Shown: in pieces, positions 8,327 to 16,145 of the stretch
How the letters are laid out: the number at the start of each line of letters is the position of its first letter
Position numbering within the stretch: position 1 is the first letter of the stretch
Assembly (NCBI RefSeq): GCF_033193315.1
Contig: NZ_CP136187.1
Span: forward strand, 310,001 to 374,000
DNA: 64,000 nucleotides
Source of the DNA: Agathobaculum sp. NTUH-O15-33
GTDB taxonomy: Bacteria > Bacillota > Clostridia > Oscillospirales > Butyricicoccaceae
Reading direction: 5' to 3'
Made by a program: the position numbers and the translations under genes
Notes under the pieces: generated by a model
Told to the model about the DNA's origin: nothing
Seen by the model: only the letters and a program-made list of their open reading frames with translations
Database searches by the model: none

Positions 8327-9355
8327 ATGCCTAAACGAGTAACACTAAAAGACATTGCGGAAAAAATGGCGGTCTCGCAAAATACCGTCTCCGTGGCCTT
8401 GCGCGGAGAGGCCGGCGTAAGCGACCAGCTGCGCGATCAAATTCTCGCCGTCGCACGGGAATTGGGGTATGCGCCGAAGCATGTTTCGGCGCGGCCTTCG
8501 GTGCTGATCTGCTCCACCGTAGAAAATTTTAGCGATACCTACTTTTTTTCCGACATGCACCGTTTGCTGCGTGAAAAGATAAAGGTGCGGGGTGGAAAAG
8601 CGGTATCGCTGAATCTGGATTCCTCTTATTCGCGGATGGATATCAATCAAATCATACGGCAGAACAATACTTGCGCGGTTGTATTATTGGGCGATTCCAG
8701 CGAACAGATCGTATCGTATTTTGCGGAAACGGGGCTTCCGGTTTTATGTTGTAGTTTCTTTTGCCCAACGATTTTAACGGATGTGGTGATCGAGGATAAT
8801 TTCTCCGGCATTTATCAGCTCGTCAAGCATTTGTATGAGCATAACTACCGGCAGCTGGGTTTTATCGGCAATCCGGATATGTATTTTGCCTTCTTTGAAC
8901 GGCTAATGTGTTTTCGCAGCATATGCGAGCACTTTTCTCTGGTGTTTGATCCTTCTGTTTGCATCTGCGATTATCCGTTGGATGGACCGATGAGCATCCG
9001 CTATATGAAAAAACGGCTTGCGGAGCTTCCGTACATGCCGGAAGCCTTCCTCTGCGCGGACGACCGGACCGCGGTGCTGACCATAAAGGCACTGACGGAA
9101 TTGCATTATGCTGTGCCGCGCGATATCGCGGTCACTGGCTTTGATAATAGCGAGCTGTCCCGGCTAAGCACACCGACGGTGACGACCATCGATACCGAGA
9201 TCGAGCTGCAGGCTGAGGCTGCTGTCGCGCGATTGTGGGAAAAAATAAGAAGCCGCGAAACCGAAGATGGGAAATGCGAACGGTTGGTGTTGCCGGTCAC
9301 CTTTATTTCGGGTGATTCGGTCGATCTTTCGCACAAGATCACGACGGACAGATAA
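8327..9355 (+). CDS. LacI family transcriptional regulator
   Basis: A 342-residue repressor-type regulator. The N-terminal helix-turn-helix VTLKDIAEKMAVSQNTVSVALRG and the hinge region ILAVARELGYAPK are followed by a periplasmic-binding-like ligand domain (VVIEDNFSGIYQLVKHLYEHNYRQLGFIG, AVTGFDNSELSRL). The ATG at 8327 is chosen because the protein then starts just before the DNA-binding domain and AAGGA lies about nine bases upstream. It is divergent from the sugar operon at 8012 and probably senses that operon's substrate. A terminator follows directly. Confidence 0.93.
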   Translation: MPKRVTLKDIAEKMAVSQNTVSVALRGEAGVSDQLRDQILAVARELGYAPKHVSARPSVLICSTVENFSDTYFFSDMHRLLREKIKVRGGKAVSLNLDSSYSRMDINQIIRQNNTCAVVLLGDSSEQIVSYFAETGLPVLCCSFFCPTILTDVVIEDNFSGIYQLVKHLYEHNYRQLGFIGNPDMYFAFFERLMCFRSICEHFSLVFDPSVCICDYPLDGPMSIRYMKKRLAELPYMPEAFLCADDRTAVLTIKALTELHYAVPRDIAVTGFDNSELSRLSTPTVTTIDTEIELQAEAAVARLWEKIRSRETEDGKCERLVLPVTFISGDSVDLSHKITTDR

Positions 9356-9404
9356 AAAGGCAGCGAGAGCCGCGCTTTGTGTAGCGCGGCTCTCGCTGCC
9401 TTTT
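9356..9404 (+). terminator. intrinsic terminator after lacI
   Basis: A 21-base near-perfect stem (AAAGGCAGCGAGAGCCGCGCT and its complement at 9383-9404) with a TTTT end immediately follows the LacI stop codon. Confidence 0.92.
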
Positions 9405-9436
9405 CATTCCAGTATGTACTTTGCGGACATATCCCT

Positions 9437-9465
9437 TTGACAGCGATTGTCTTTTACCTTATACT
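9437..9465 (+). promoter_or_regulatory. sigma-A-type promoter of the flavodoxin gene
   Basis: TTGACA at 9437-9442, a 17-base spacer and TATACT at 9460-9465. The sequence GAACGTGTTC at 9466-9475, with inverted GAAC/GTTC ends, lies directly after the -10 and could be a repressor site. Confidence 0.8.
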
Positions 9466-9565
9466 GAACGTGTTCAAAAAATGTTTCGCGGAGGCCACGA
9501 TGGCGCGCGTAATTTATTGATACGTTGGCAGATAATTTGACAAACCACGCAGAGAGGAAAGAATA

Positions 9566-9988
9566 ATGAAAGTATTGATCGCTTATGCAACGAAATCCGG
9601 CGCAAGCCGTGATTGCGCGGAAGCGCTGGCAAGCCGGTTTGAAAACGCCGTGCTCGCGGACCTTTCTAAATCCAGTCCTTCGCTCGAGGGGTTCGACGCG
9701 GTCGTCCTCGGTTCCGGTATCCGGATCGGAAGAGCCTACCGCCCGGCGCGGCGCTTTTGGAAAGAAAATCAGACGCGCCTGTTGGAAAAGCCGCTTGCGT
9801 TCTATTTCTGCAATGCGGAACCGGAGTCGTTTGAAAAAGCGGTACAGCGGAATATCTCGCAGGAATTGATGGCGCACGCGGTCTGCGTCCGCTCATTTGG
9901 CGGTATCCAGCCGTTTTCCAAGTCACAAACCAAAGAATGGATGAACCACGCGGCGATGGAAGAGCTCGCAGCGGCGTTGGGCCAATAA
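9566..9988 (+). CDS. flavodoxin-domain protein (HemG-like)
   Basis: A 140-residue protein with a flavodoxin-like fold. The N-terminal LIAYATKSGASRDCAEALA is the phosphate-binding loop for FMN, and FDAVVLGSGIRIGRAYRPARRFW matches the flavin-binding/dimer segment of menaquinone-dependent protoporphyrinogen oxidase HemG and its relatives. Whether it acts in heme synthesis is doubtful, because no heme genes lie nearby. It is a single-gene unit with its own promoter (9437-9465), a good AGAGAGGA ribosome site and a terminator right after the stop. Confidence 0.8.
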   Translation: MKVLIAYATKSGASRDCAEALASRFENAVLADLSKSSPSLEGFDAVVLGSGIRIGRAYRPARRFWKENQTRLLEKPLAFYFCNAEPESFEKAVQRNISQELMAHAVCVRSFGGIQPFSKSQTKEWMNHAAMEELAAALGQ

Positions 9989-10033
9989 AAAAGAGTCACT
10001 ACCCATGCGTGGCGTGGGTAGTGGCTCTTTTTT
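9989..10033. terminator. bidirectional intrinsic terminator
   Basis: The stem AAAAAAGAGTCACTACCCA pairs with TGGGTAGTGGCTCTTTTTT (one G-T pair), with A and T tracts on both sides. It serves the flavodoxin gene (plus) and the convergent DUF1848 gene (minus). Confidence 0.9.
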
Positions 10034-10037
10034 CTCT

Positions 10038-10976
10038 TCATAGGTCGAATTGCAGCTGGTCCACACGATAGGAGCGCATTTCGCGTTCCGTGATCCGGTC
10101 GTCCGGACCGGGCGCACCGAATAGCAGGGGGGAGCTTGGATCGTGTGCCGCCGCGTTGCAAAGGGCGGCGCCGGGGCCGTCGTTTGCATAACAGTACCGG
10201 CAGCCGCCGGGGCAGGTGTGGTACGCGCCGATATCGATGCTTTCCACACATCCGCATGCAAGCCGTTGGTTTTTATCCTTTGTAATCGCAAGCGGGCAGT
10301 GCAGCAGACGGGTCAACAGCCGGTCGTCGATACAGCGGGCGTGCTGGACGCCGTAGGGCGCTAGCTCCAGTTCTTCGGCGCAGGTATCCATCTCAAGCCC
10401 GTAACGGTGCGCGATCTGAACAAGCTCCTTGGCAAGCGCCCGCTGTTCGGCGGGCGGAAAGGCCCGTAAGCGCAGCCCGGCCATGTTTTTCGCCGTGTTC
10501 CGGTATTGGTCAAGGAAACTAATGGTGCATTTTCGCGTGTAGGGATGCAGCCGCGCGGCAAACTCTGCAAAGCGGCGCAGGTGATAGGCGGGGGTATAGG
10601 CTTCGCTCAAGAAAATGGGGTCATACCGCCAGACGACCCGGTCGGGCCCGATCGTTTGGGCAAGCCGCTGAAAAGCGGGAATCAGGCAAGCATCCTTGTC
10701 GGGGATTTGCGGCTCAACATCCGGCCCGTAGGCGGTCAGCGTAAACTGAAAATAGTACATGTAATCGTGCAGCAAGGGCAGCGCATCGAGCATGGGCAGC
10801 GGATTTTTCGTCCAGAACACAATGGCGTCCACCACGTCGGGACGCAGGCTGACCCGGCTGATCTGGTGCGGATTCACCGGGTTCCGCGTCAAAACGTAAC
10901 CAGCCTCAAGCCGGTTGAAAAACCATTTTGCATAATACGCCGGTATGTCGGTGCGGCGGCTCGCGCTGATGATCAT
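10038..10976 (-). CDS. DUF1848 family iron-sulfur protein
   Basis: A 312-residue protein starting MIISASRRTDIPAYY, the signature opening of DUF1848. A spore-photoproduct-lyase-like barrel is suggested by RNPVNPHQISRVSL and VVDAIVFWTKNPLPM. The C-terminal third has a cysteine cluster CGCVESIDIG...CPGGCRYCYAN, which should bind an iron-sulfur cluster. The start at 10976 is preferred because AGAGGA lies just upstream and the family begins here; a longer reading frame would run through the tRNA terminator. The family is widespread in gut Clostridia and has no established function. Confidence 0.9.
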   Translation of the reverse strand: MIISASRRTDIPAYYAKWFFNRLEAGYVLTRNPVNPHQISRVSLRPDVVDAIVFWTKNPLPMLDALPLLHDYMYYFQFTLTAYGPDVEPQIPDKDACLIPAFQRLAQTIGPDRVVWRYDPIFLSEAYTPAYHLRRFAEFAARLHPYTRKCTISFLDQYRNTAKNMAGLRLRAFPPAEQRALAKELVQIAHRYGLEMDTCAEELELAPYGVQHARCIDDRLLTRLLHCPLAITKDKNQRLACGCVESIDIGAYHTCPGGCRYCYANDGPGAALCNAAAHDPSSPLLFGAPGPDDRITEREMRSYRVDQLQFDL

Positions 10977-11051
10977 GAAGTCCTCTTTCTGTATGGAAAA
11001 GCGTGAAGGAGAGAACGAAGGCCGTGTTGGCGCTGGAACGCTCTCCAGAAA

Positions 11052-11087
11052 ATAAAAAAGAAACACCCGGAGGCGTTTCTTTTTTTA
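11052..11087 (-). terminator. intrinsic terminator of the tRNA-Val gene
   Basis: Read on the minus strand, AAAAAAAGAAACGCC and its complement around 11052-11064 form a stem followed by a T tract directly after the tRNA 3' end. Confidence 0.85.
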
Positions 11088-11164
11088 TGGTGGAGTTGAG
11101 GGGGCTCGAACCCATGACCTCTCGCGTGTGAGGCGAACGCTCTGACCAGCTGAGCTACAACTCC
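11088..11164 (-). tRNA. tRNA-Val (anticodon CAC)
   Basis: On the minus strand the 5' acceptor arm GGAGTTG (from 11164) pairs with CAACTCC at 11098-11092. The discriminator is A and CCA is encoded (11090-11088). The D arm GCTC...GAGC, the anticodon loop CTCACAC with anticodon CAC, and the T arm GGGTTCGAGCCCC are all intact. It reads GUG valine codons. Confidence 0.95.
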
Positions 11165-11226
11165 GTGCAACAACATTACTATAACAGAATTGCACGGAAT
11201 TTGCAAGTGCTTTTTTCCAAAAGGCC

Positions 11227-11346
11227 TTACTGCCGGTCGAGCCGGGAGAGCAATGTGACGATCAGCGCGATCACGATCAGCACGGTGAAAATACCCGCCA
11301 TGCCCTGCCAAAGCAGGGTGAGGGCCATACCCATATCCGCATTCAT
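11227..11346 (-). CDS. small OadG-like (sodium pump decarboxylase gamma) membrane subunit
   Basis: A 39-residue product (MNADMGMALTLLWQGMAGIF then a hydrophobic helix ending LLSRLDRQ). It has one transmembrane helix at roughly residues 17-34 with a short charged tail. Size, topology and position 20 bases after the beta-subunit gene match the short gamma subunits (OadG/MmdD type) that hold sodium-pumping decarboxylases together. GGGAG lies about 11 bases upstream of the ATG. It is below most gene-calling cutoffs and easily missed. The family call rests on context and topology, as no sequence motif is decisive. Confidence 0.7.
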   Translation of the reverse strand: MNADMGMALTLLWQGMAGIFTVLIVIALIVTLLSRLDRQ

Positions 11347-11366
11347 TTGGATTTACGCTCCCTTCC

Positions 11367-12494
11367 TTACATGAAGAACCCGAGGATGACGCCGCCGGCG
11401 ACGACCGAGGCGATCTGCCCCGCGACGTTCGCGCCCACCGCGTGCATCAGCAGGTGGTTCTGGTGGTCGGCCTCCACGCCGAGTTTTTCGATCACGCGCG
11501 CTGACATGGGAAAGGCCGAAATGCCTGCCGCGCCGACCATGGGATTGACCTTGTTCTTGCAAAACAGATTGAGCAGCTTAGCGAACAGCACGCCGCCCAC
11601 GGAATCGAGTACAAAGGCAAACAGGCCGAGGCAAAGGATGAGCAGCGTTTCTTTGGTGACAAACTGCTCGGCCCGCATCGAGAACGAAATGGTAATGCCG
11701 AGCAGCAGCGTGACGAGATTGGCCAGCTCGTGCTGCGCGGTTTCGGATAAGTTATTGAGCACGCCGCATTCGCGGATAAGGTTGCCGAACATCAAAAAGC
11801 CGACGAGCGAGACCGACGCGGGCGCGACGATACCGGCGACAAACGATACGACGATGGGAAAGAGGATGCGCGTGCGGCGGCTGACCTGACCGGGCGAATA
11901 GGGCATGCGCATGGCCCGCTCCTTTTTCGTCGTGACTAGCTTGATGGCAAAGGGCTGAATAATCGGCACCAGCGCCATGTAAGAATAGGCCGCGACGGCG
12001 ATTGCGCCCACATAGCGCGATTTCAGCACCTGCGATACCAGAATGGAGGTCGGCCCGTCCGCCGCGCCGATAATGCCGATCGAGGCGGCATCCCGGATAT
12101 CGAACTGAAGTGCGGTGGCGAGGATGATGGTCAGAAAAATACCGAGCTGCGCCGCCGCGCCGAACAGAAACATTTTGGGGTTCGACAGAAGCGGTCCAAA
12201 ATCGATCATCGCACCGATGCCGATGAACAGCAGCAGCGGAAACGCCTCGGAAATTTCAATGCCGTTTTCAAACAGCCACTGAATGATGCCGTGCGTCTGC
12301 CCGACGCCCTGCGTGACCTGATCGAGCACGCCGGAGGCCGGCAGGTTGACCAAGATCGCGCCGAAGCCCATGGGCAGCAGCAGCGCGGGTTCGTATTGCT
12401 TGCCAATGGCAAGGTAGATCAGGATACCGCCCACTACGTACATTACCGCTTGCTGCCATGTGATCGCAAGCAGGCCTTCCCATAAAAACGACAT
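11367..12494 (-). CDS. sodium ion-translocating decarboxylase beta subunit (OadB/GcdB/MmdB family)
   Basis: A 375-residue polytopic membrane protein with about nine to eleven helices. The conserved segment GIIGAADGPTSI (Asp147 by my count) corresponds to the sodium-binding Asp region of OadB, and NPMVGAAGISAFPMSARV near residue 320 is the second family hallmark. In known complexes the beta subunit couples decarboxylation of carboxybiotin to sodium export, together with alpha, gamma and biotin-carrier subunits. No carboxyltransferase or biotin carrier is nearby; only the small gamma-like gene follows. Its leader carries a manganese-type riboswitch, so expression probably responds to metal. The substrate acid is unknown. 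Confidence 0.9.
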   Translation of the reverse strand: MSFLWEGLLAITWQQAVMYVVGGILIYLAIGKQYEPALLLPMGFGAILVNLPASGVLDQVTQGVGQTHGIIQWLFENGIEISEAFPLLLFIGIGAMIDFGPLLSNPKMFLFGAAAQLGIFLTIILATALQFDIRDAASIGIIGAADGPTSILVSQVLKSRYVGAIAVAAYSYMALVPIIQPFAIKLVTTKKERAMRMPYSPGQVSRRTRILFPIVVSFVAGIVAPASVSLVGFLMFGNLIRECGVLNNLSETAQHELANLVTLLLGITISFSMRAEQFVTKETLLILCLGLFAFVLDSVGGVLFAKLLNLFCKNKVNPMVGAAGISAFPMSARVIEKLGVEADHQNHLLMHAVGANVAGQIASVVAGGVILGFFM

Positions 12495-12581
12495 GCGGTT
12501 AACCCCCTTAAAGTGTATGTTTCCATTCTTGCCCTGTTCGCGCGGAGTAATCCATAGATTGTAAAAAAACGGCCGTTTCGA

Positions 12582-12718
12582 TAAAAAAAGACCTGCGTTT
12601 CCCTAAACGGAAAACGCAGGTCTGGTCGTTTGATGCAAAGCCAGAACGCGATCAAGCCGCGTCCATGCTTGTTGACTTCGCCGCGCGGCGGACCGCGCCG
12701 ACTACTCCCCTTTGTTTA
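12582..12718 (-). promoter_or_regulatory. yybP-ykoY family (manganese) riboswitch with terminator platform
   Basis: Read on the minus strand the leader begins AAACAAAGGGGAGTAG (GGGGAGTAG at 12710-12702). It continues with a GC-rich P2 hairpin, a GAAGTC...GGCTTTG pairing around a P3 hairpin, and ends with AGACCTGCG. These are the order and key bases of yybP-ykoY aptamers: GGGGAGUAG loop, AAGUC/GGCUU helix, AGACCU closing strand. The 3' strand of P1 (12612-12623) is also the first arm of a 12-base terminator stem (12589-12600 with 12612-12623) followed by T7, so ligand binding should prevent termination. It precedes the decarboxylase beta gene. Confidence 0.85.
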
Positions 12719-12725
12719 TGGCCGT

Positions 12726-12755
12726 ATCGTACCATGTTTGGCAGCGGTTTGTCAA
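12726..12755 (-). promoter_or_regulatory. sigma-A-type promoter of the riboswitch-oadB unit
   Basis: On the minus strand TTGACA (12755-12750), an 18-base spacer and TACGAT (12731-12726). Transcription should start near 12719, at the first base of the riboswitch, and just past the stop codon of the upstream EAL gene. Confidence 0.85.
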
Positions 12756-12765
12756 GTAAAATGTT

Positions 12766-14436
12766 TTATTTTGGTGTACGTTTTTCCAGCAGCTCGCGGT
12801 AATCCTGCACATGCTGCGGTCGGTAATAATAATAGCCTTGCGCCGCGCGGATGCCGGCGCTCCGCGCCAAATCGATCTGCTCCTTTGTTTCCACACCTTC
12901 GATGATGGTCGGAATGCCGAGCTGGTCCGCCATAAAGACAAATGAGGTGAGTAGCTGGCCGACGCGGCGTGTTGTCCGGGAACGCTTGGCGATCGAGCGA
13001 AGATCGATCTTGAGCGCGCTGATATCGATGCCGCTGAGCACATTGAAGGTGGAAAAGGCGCTGCCGAAATCGTCCAGCAGGATATCGAACCCGCGTTCGC
13101 GCAGCGTGCCCACGGTGCGCAGCATGGCCTCGATATCGGGCGTGGAGCCGCTTTCGGTGATTTCAAGGCGAAACAGGGAGAGCGGGATGCGATAGCGGCG
13201 GATCAGATCGGATAGCGTATCGAGCAGCTCGGGCCGCTGAATGTCGACGCGTGACAGGTTGACGGATATGGGGAGAACCTCGTAGCCGTCATCGATCTCG
13301 CGGCGCAGCTCGCGGCAGGTCTCCTCCCAAACAAAGCAGTCGAGCTTAAAGATGAAGCTGGATTTTTCAAACACGGGCACGAATTCGGAAGGCGGGATAA
13401 TGCCGCGCTCCGGATGCCGCCAGCGGGCTAACGCTTCGCCGCCCATCACCCGGCCGGTTTCCATATCGCATTTTGGCTGAATGACGATGAAAAACTGCCC
13501 TTCCCGCAAGGCCGCGCCCATTTCGCCCACGATAAACTGTTCGCGCAGCACGCCGGCGCGAATCGCATCGCTGTAATACACGCTGCTGTCCAGATAATTT
13601 CCTTTGGTGGTCTGCATGGCCATATTGGCGCGGTCAATCATCAGGTCGACGGAAAGGGTGGGATCGGTCACCTCGTACAGGCCGAACCCCACGCGCACTT
13701 CATAGTCGGGAAAGTACGGGCCGATCGTGTGGCGGATATATTCGATGATCCCGGTGATGTTTTCCTCGGTGTTTTCGCAGCAGCACGCAAAAATATCCGC
13801 GCGGATGCGGCCGAACACGGCCTTGCCTTTGATGTGCCCATGGGTCAGCTCTCGGCTGGTATGCGCCATGCGGCGCAGCAAAGCGTCGCCCTGTTCTATG
13901 CCGAACAGATCGTTGACAACCTTAAAACGCTCGATATTGGTCCGGATGATGACATACTGACGCTCGGTATCCTTGGTAATCAGTTCGTGCGCGTGAACGG
14001 AAAAACCGTGCTGGTTGTAAATGCCGGTCTGCGGATCGTACTCGCTCAAATATTGCAAGCGGTTGTACATTAAAAGCTCCTGCTCGGCGTCAAGCAGGAT
14101 GGCGGTGCATAAAAATGTTTGTGCGCTCCTGCGGGTAATGTGCAGCAGCAGGCGGAATAAGTGGTAGCCGCTGTCGCGCAACCGAAGCCGCGCGTAAAAG
14201 TCGGCCGAATCCTTTTCGGCCAGCGAACGGATTTGCCGCCGCAGATCGGCCAGATCGTCCGGATGGGTTACATCGTCCTCGCAAAGAACGGTGAGCAGAT
14301 CGCGGCCGGCGTAATTGCCGTAAAGCAGATCGCCCGGCTCGGAGGAATAGGTGCGCACTCCGGTTTCCGCATCATATTCAGCAAACAGAAGCGCCGCTTG
14401 CATACAGTTTTCGCGTAAATAGCTATACTGCTCCAT
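12766..14436 (-). CDS. c-di-GMP phosphodiesterase with degenerate GGDEF and intact EAL domain
   Basis: A 556-residue cytoplasmic protein. An N-terminal PAS-like region (to about residue 125) is followed by a GGDEF-fold domain whose active loop reads RADIF instead of GGDEF, so it should not make c-di-GMP. The EAL domain starts at GGEALARWRH and keeps the metal and catalytic elements VNLSRVD, LEITES, LLDDFGSAFS, LKID, EGVET and QGYYY. It should therefore degrade c-di-GMP, perhaps regulated by GTP or other signals at the dead GGDEF domain. The ATG at 14436 has CAGGA about 10 bases upstream; a GTG at 14469 is the alternative start. Confidence 0.9.
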   Translation of the reverse strand: MEQYSYLRENCMQAALLFAEYDAETGVRTYSSEPGDLLYGNYAGRDLLTVLCEDDVTHPDDLADLRRQIRSLAEKDSADFYARLRLRDSGYHLFRLLLHITRRSAQTFLCTAILLDAEQELLMYNRLQYLSEYDPQTGIYNQHGFSVHAHELITKDTERQYVIIRTNIERFKVVNDLFGIEQGDALLRRMAHTSRELTHGHIKGKAVFGRIRADIFACCCENTEENITGIIEYIRHTIGPYFPDYEVRVGFGLYEVTDPTLSVDLMIDRANMAMQTTKGNYLDSSVYYSDAIRAGVLREQFIVGEMGAALREGQFFIVIQPKCDMETGRVMGGEALARWRHPERGIIPPSEFVPVFEKSSFIFKLDCFVWEETCRELRREIDDGYEVLPISVNLSRVDIQRPELLDTLSDLIRRYRIPLSLFRLEITESGSTPDIEAMLRTVGTLRERGFDILLDDFGSAFSTFNVLSGIDISALKIDLRSIAKRSRTTRRVGQLLTSFVFMADQLGIPTIIEGVETKEQIDLARSAGIRAAQGYYYYRPQHVQDYRELLEKRTPK

Positions 14437-14505
14437 GATACTTTGATCCTGTCCCACAGTGCTCAACACCCTTCGTCATTTATCTACAGAAAAGCTCTTA
14501 TATTA

Positions 14506-14534
14506 AGTGTATGAGCGTGGCTGCAATAATGCAA
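14506..14534 (-). promoter_or_regulatory. promoter of the EAL gene
   Basis: On the minus strand TTGCAT (14534-14529), a 17-base spacer and TACACT (14511-14506). The predicted start is about 60 bases before the ATG at 14436. The rest of 14540-14735 shows no gene, only GC-rich imperfect repeats. Confidence 0.65.
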
Positions 14535-14738
14535 GAGTTTTTTTATGGCTTTGCCAAAATAATTGTTAAAATTCAACAGTTTACTGTAAGGCGCGCCGCG
14601 CGCCGCCGAACGGACGGCCTGCGGGCGTATATATGCTGCCGCGAAGCGCCGGTACGCAAGCGGTAAACCGCGTTATAAAATCATGCTACGGCGGTAGAAA
14701 AACGTCGTCAAGTCATATTTTGTTTACACTTTCTCTCG

Positions 14739-14767
14739 TTGACAGGGTACTTGATTTGCGGTATGCT
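14739..14767 (+). promoter_or_regulatory. promoter of the barnase-barstar operon
   Basis: TTGACA at 14739-14744, a 17-base spacer and TATGCT at 14762-14767, about 50 bases before the first gene of the operon. Confidence 0.85.
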
Positions 14768-14816
14768 TTTATTAATAAGGATCATCATGCTCTTACCAGA
14801 AAACGGAGGCAATTCC

Positions 14817-15254
14817 ATGCGAAAATCGACTGCTTTTGCGTTTGCGCTTTGCGGCACGCTGCTTTTGGTGCTGCTGTTCGTTGGCGCGCGTATGCTGTAT
14901 ATCGGACACCACTCCCAGTCCTTTGAGAAAATCGCGGGCAAGGGGGAACAATTTCAGCTCACGCTGATGGAAAACGACACGCTGATCGCCGAATTGACGG
15001 ACAGCGCACAGATTGCCGCCGTGACCGATCTGCTGAAAGGCTATACTTACACCGAATACCCGCACTTTTTCCACCCGCGCGATAACGAGCTTTCCGCCAA
15101 CCGGCTGACCGTTCTGTTTGAAAACGGGCATTCGATCAGCGTCAACGCCGACGGTTATATTTTTGTTAACGACAAGCTGCGTGATGTGGAGGGCGGCAGA
15201 GGCAAGGAATTTTATCATCTGCTTTATATCACGTTCTACCCCAATGCGGAGTAA
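14817..15254 (+). CDS. membrane-anchored hypothetical protein, first gene of barnase operon
   Basis: A 145-residue protein of unknown family. One N-terminal transmembrane helix (about residues 6-27, AFALCGTLLLVLLFVGARML) is followed by an outward-facing domain of about 115 residues. That domain contains a beta-rich stretch around ENDTLIAELTDSAQIAAVTDLL and VLFENGHSISVNADGYIFVND. The ATG at 14817 has GGAGG seven bases upstream; a longer reading frame would begin inside the -35 box and can be ruled out. It ends 21 bases before the barnase gene and shares its promoter, so it may help export, retain or neutralise that enzyme at the surface. No function is assigned. Confidence 0.8.
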   Translation: MRKSTAFAFALCGTLLLVLLFVGARMLYIGHHSQSFEKIAGKGEQFQLTLMENDTLIAELTDSAQIAAVTDLLKGYTYTEYPHFFHPRDNELSANRLTVLFENGHSISVNADGYIFVNDKLRDVEGGRGKEFYHLLYITFYPNAE

Positions 15255-15275
15255 AACGCAAAACGGAGGCTGTTT

Positions 15276-15866
15276 ATGAAAAAACTATTTACGCTTCTGC
15301 TCGCGCTGCTGTTTGCGGTCGCGCCGCTCACGGGCTGCGGGGCGGACAGCGTGCCGCCTGCCGCGGACGGCGGAAGCGGCGTTAACACCGGGCTGGATGA
15401 AACGGCGGACGAGCCCGCCGCGCAGCCGCCGGCGGACGAAACGCCCGCCCTGCCTTGGGACGAGGCGGATTACCCCGCCGTTACCGGGACCGAGACCATT
15501 GTGCGCGGCGAAACCGCGATCGACGAGGAGGGCTGGTACTCCGGTAAGGAGGAGGTCACCCTTTACCTGCTGACCTATGGCCAGCTGCCGCAGAACTTTA
15601 TCACCAAAAAGGACGCCAAGGAGCTTGGCTGGCCGGGCGGTTCGCTCGAGCCGTACGCGCCGGGCATGTCGATCGGCGGAGACCGCTTCGGCAATTATGA
15701 AGGCGCGCTGCCCGAAGCGGACGGCCGGCACTACACGGAATGCGATATCGACACGCAGGGCGCGGAAAAACGCGGCGCCAAGCGCATGATATTTTCAAAC
15801 GATGGGCTGATCTTCTATACGGAGGATCATTATAAAACGTTTACGCTGTTAATGGGGGAGGTATGA
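15276..15866 (+). CDS. lipoprotein barnase-family ribonuclease
   Basis: A 196-residue guanyl-preferring RNase of the barnase (N1/T1) family. The N terminus is a lipoprotein signal peptide ending LTGC (Cys21), then an acidic, Pro/Ala-rich linker to about residue 65 and the RNase domain. Aligned by eye to Bacillus barnase, all key residues are kept: Lys27 is Lys111 here (QNFITK), Glu73 is Glu155 (YTECDID), Arg83 is Arg166, Arg87 is Arg170 (KRMIFSND) and His102 is His185 (DHYKTF). The segment APGMSIGGDRFGNYEGALP is also characteristic. The enzyme should cut single-stranded RNA outside the cell while tethered to the membrane. The barstar gene starts three bases after its stop. Confidence 0.93.
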   Translation: MKKLFTLLLALLFAVAPLTGCGADSVPPAADGGSGVNTGLDETADEPAAQPPADETPALPWDEADYPAVTGTETIVRGETAIDEEGWYSGKEEVTLYLLTYGQLPQNFITKKDAKELGWPGGSLEPYAPGMSIGGDRFGNYEGALPEADGRHYTECDIDTQGAEKRGAKRMIFSNDGLIFYTEDHYKTFTLLMGEV

Positions 15867-15869
15867 GCC

Positions 15870-16136
15870 ATGCGGGAACTGCTGCTCGACGCGGAACAGA
15901 TCCACACGCGCCAGCATTTACATGATGCCTTTGCCGGTTTGCTTGGTCTAGGGGAAAGCTATGGCCGCAATCTGGACGCGCTGTACGACGAGTTGACCGT
16001 TTGTCCGCGCACCCGGCTGACTCTGCGCCATGCGGAGTCGTTCATCGCAAATCTGGGCAATTACGGCGAACTGGTGCTTCGCGTTTTGGCCGACGCGGCA
16101 GTGGAAAACCCGGATTTTGTGTTGGAAATCGCCTAA
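15870..16136 (+). CDS. barstar-family ribonuclease inhibitor
   Basis: An 88-residue cytoplasmic inhibitor. The core segment YGRNLDALYDELT matches the barstar helix that plugs the barnase active site; barstar Asp35 and Asp39 correspond to Asp36 and Asp40 here. It should neutralise any barnase folded in the cytoplasm before export. Its ribosome site GGGGGAGG lies inside the last codons of the barnase gene, which couples translation of toxin and inhibitor. A terminator closes the operon 10 bases later. Confidence 0.92.
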   Translation: MRELLLDAEQIHTRQHLHDAFAGLLGLGESYGRNLDALYDELTVCPRTRLTLRHAESFIANLGNYGELVLRVLADAAVENPDFVLEIA

Positions 16137-16145
16137 AAAGCCTAT

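Noticed and set aside
12443-12655. 70-codon frame across the riboswitch
   Set aside because: It runs through the aptamer and terminator and has no ribosome site.
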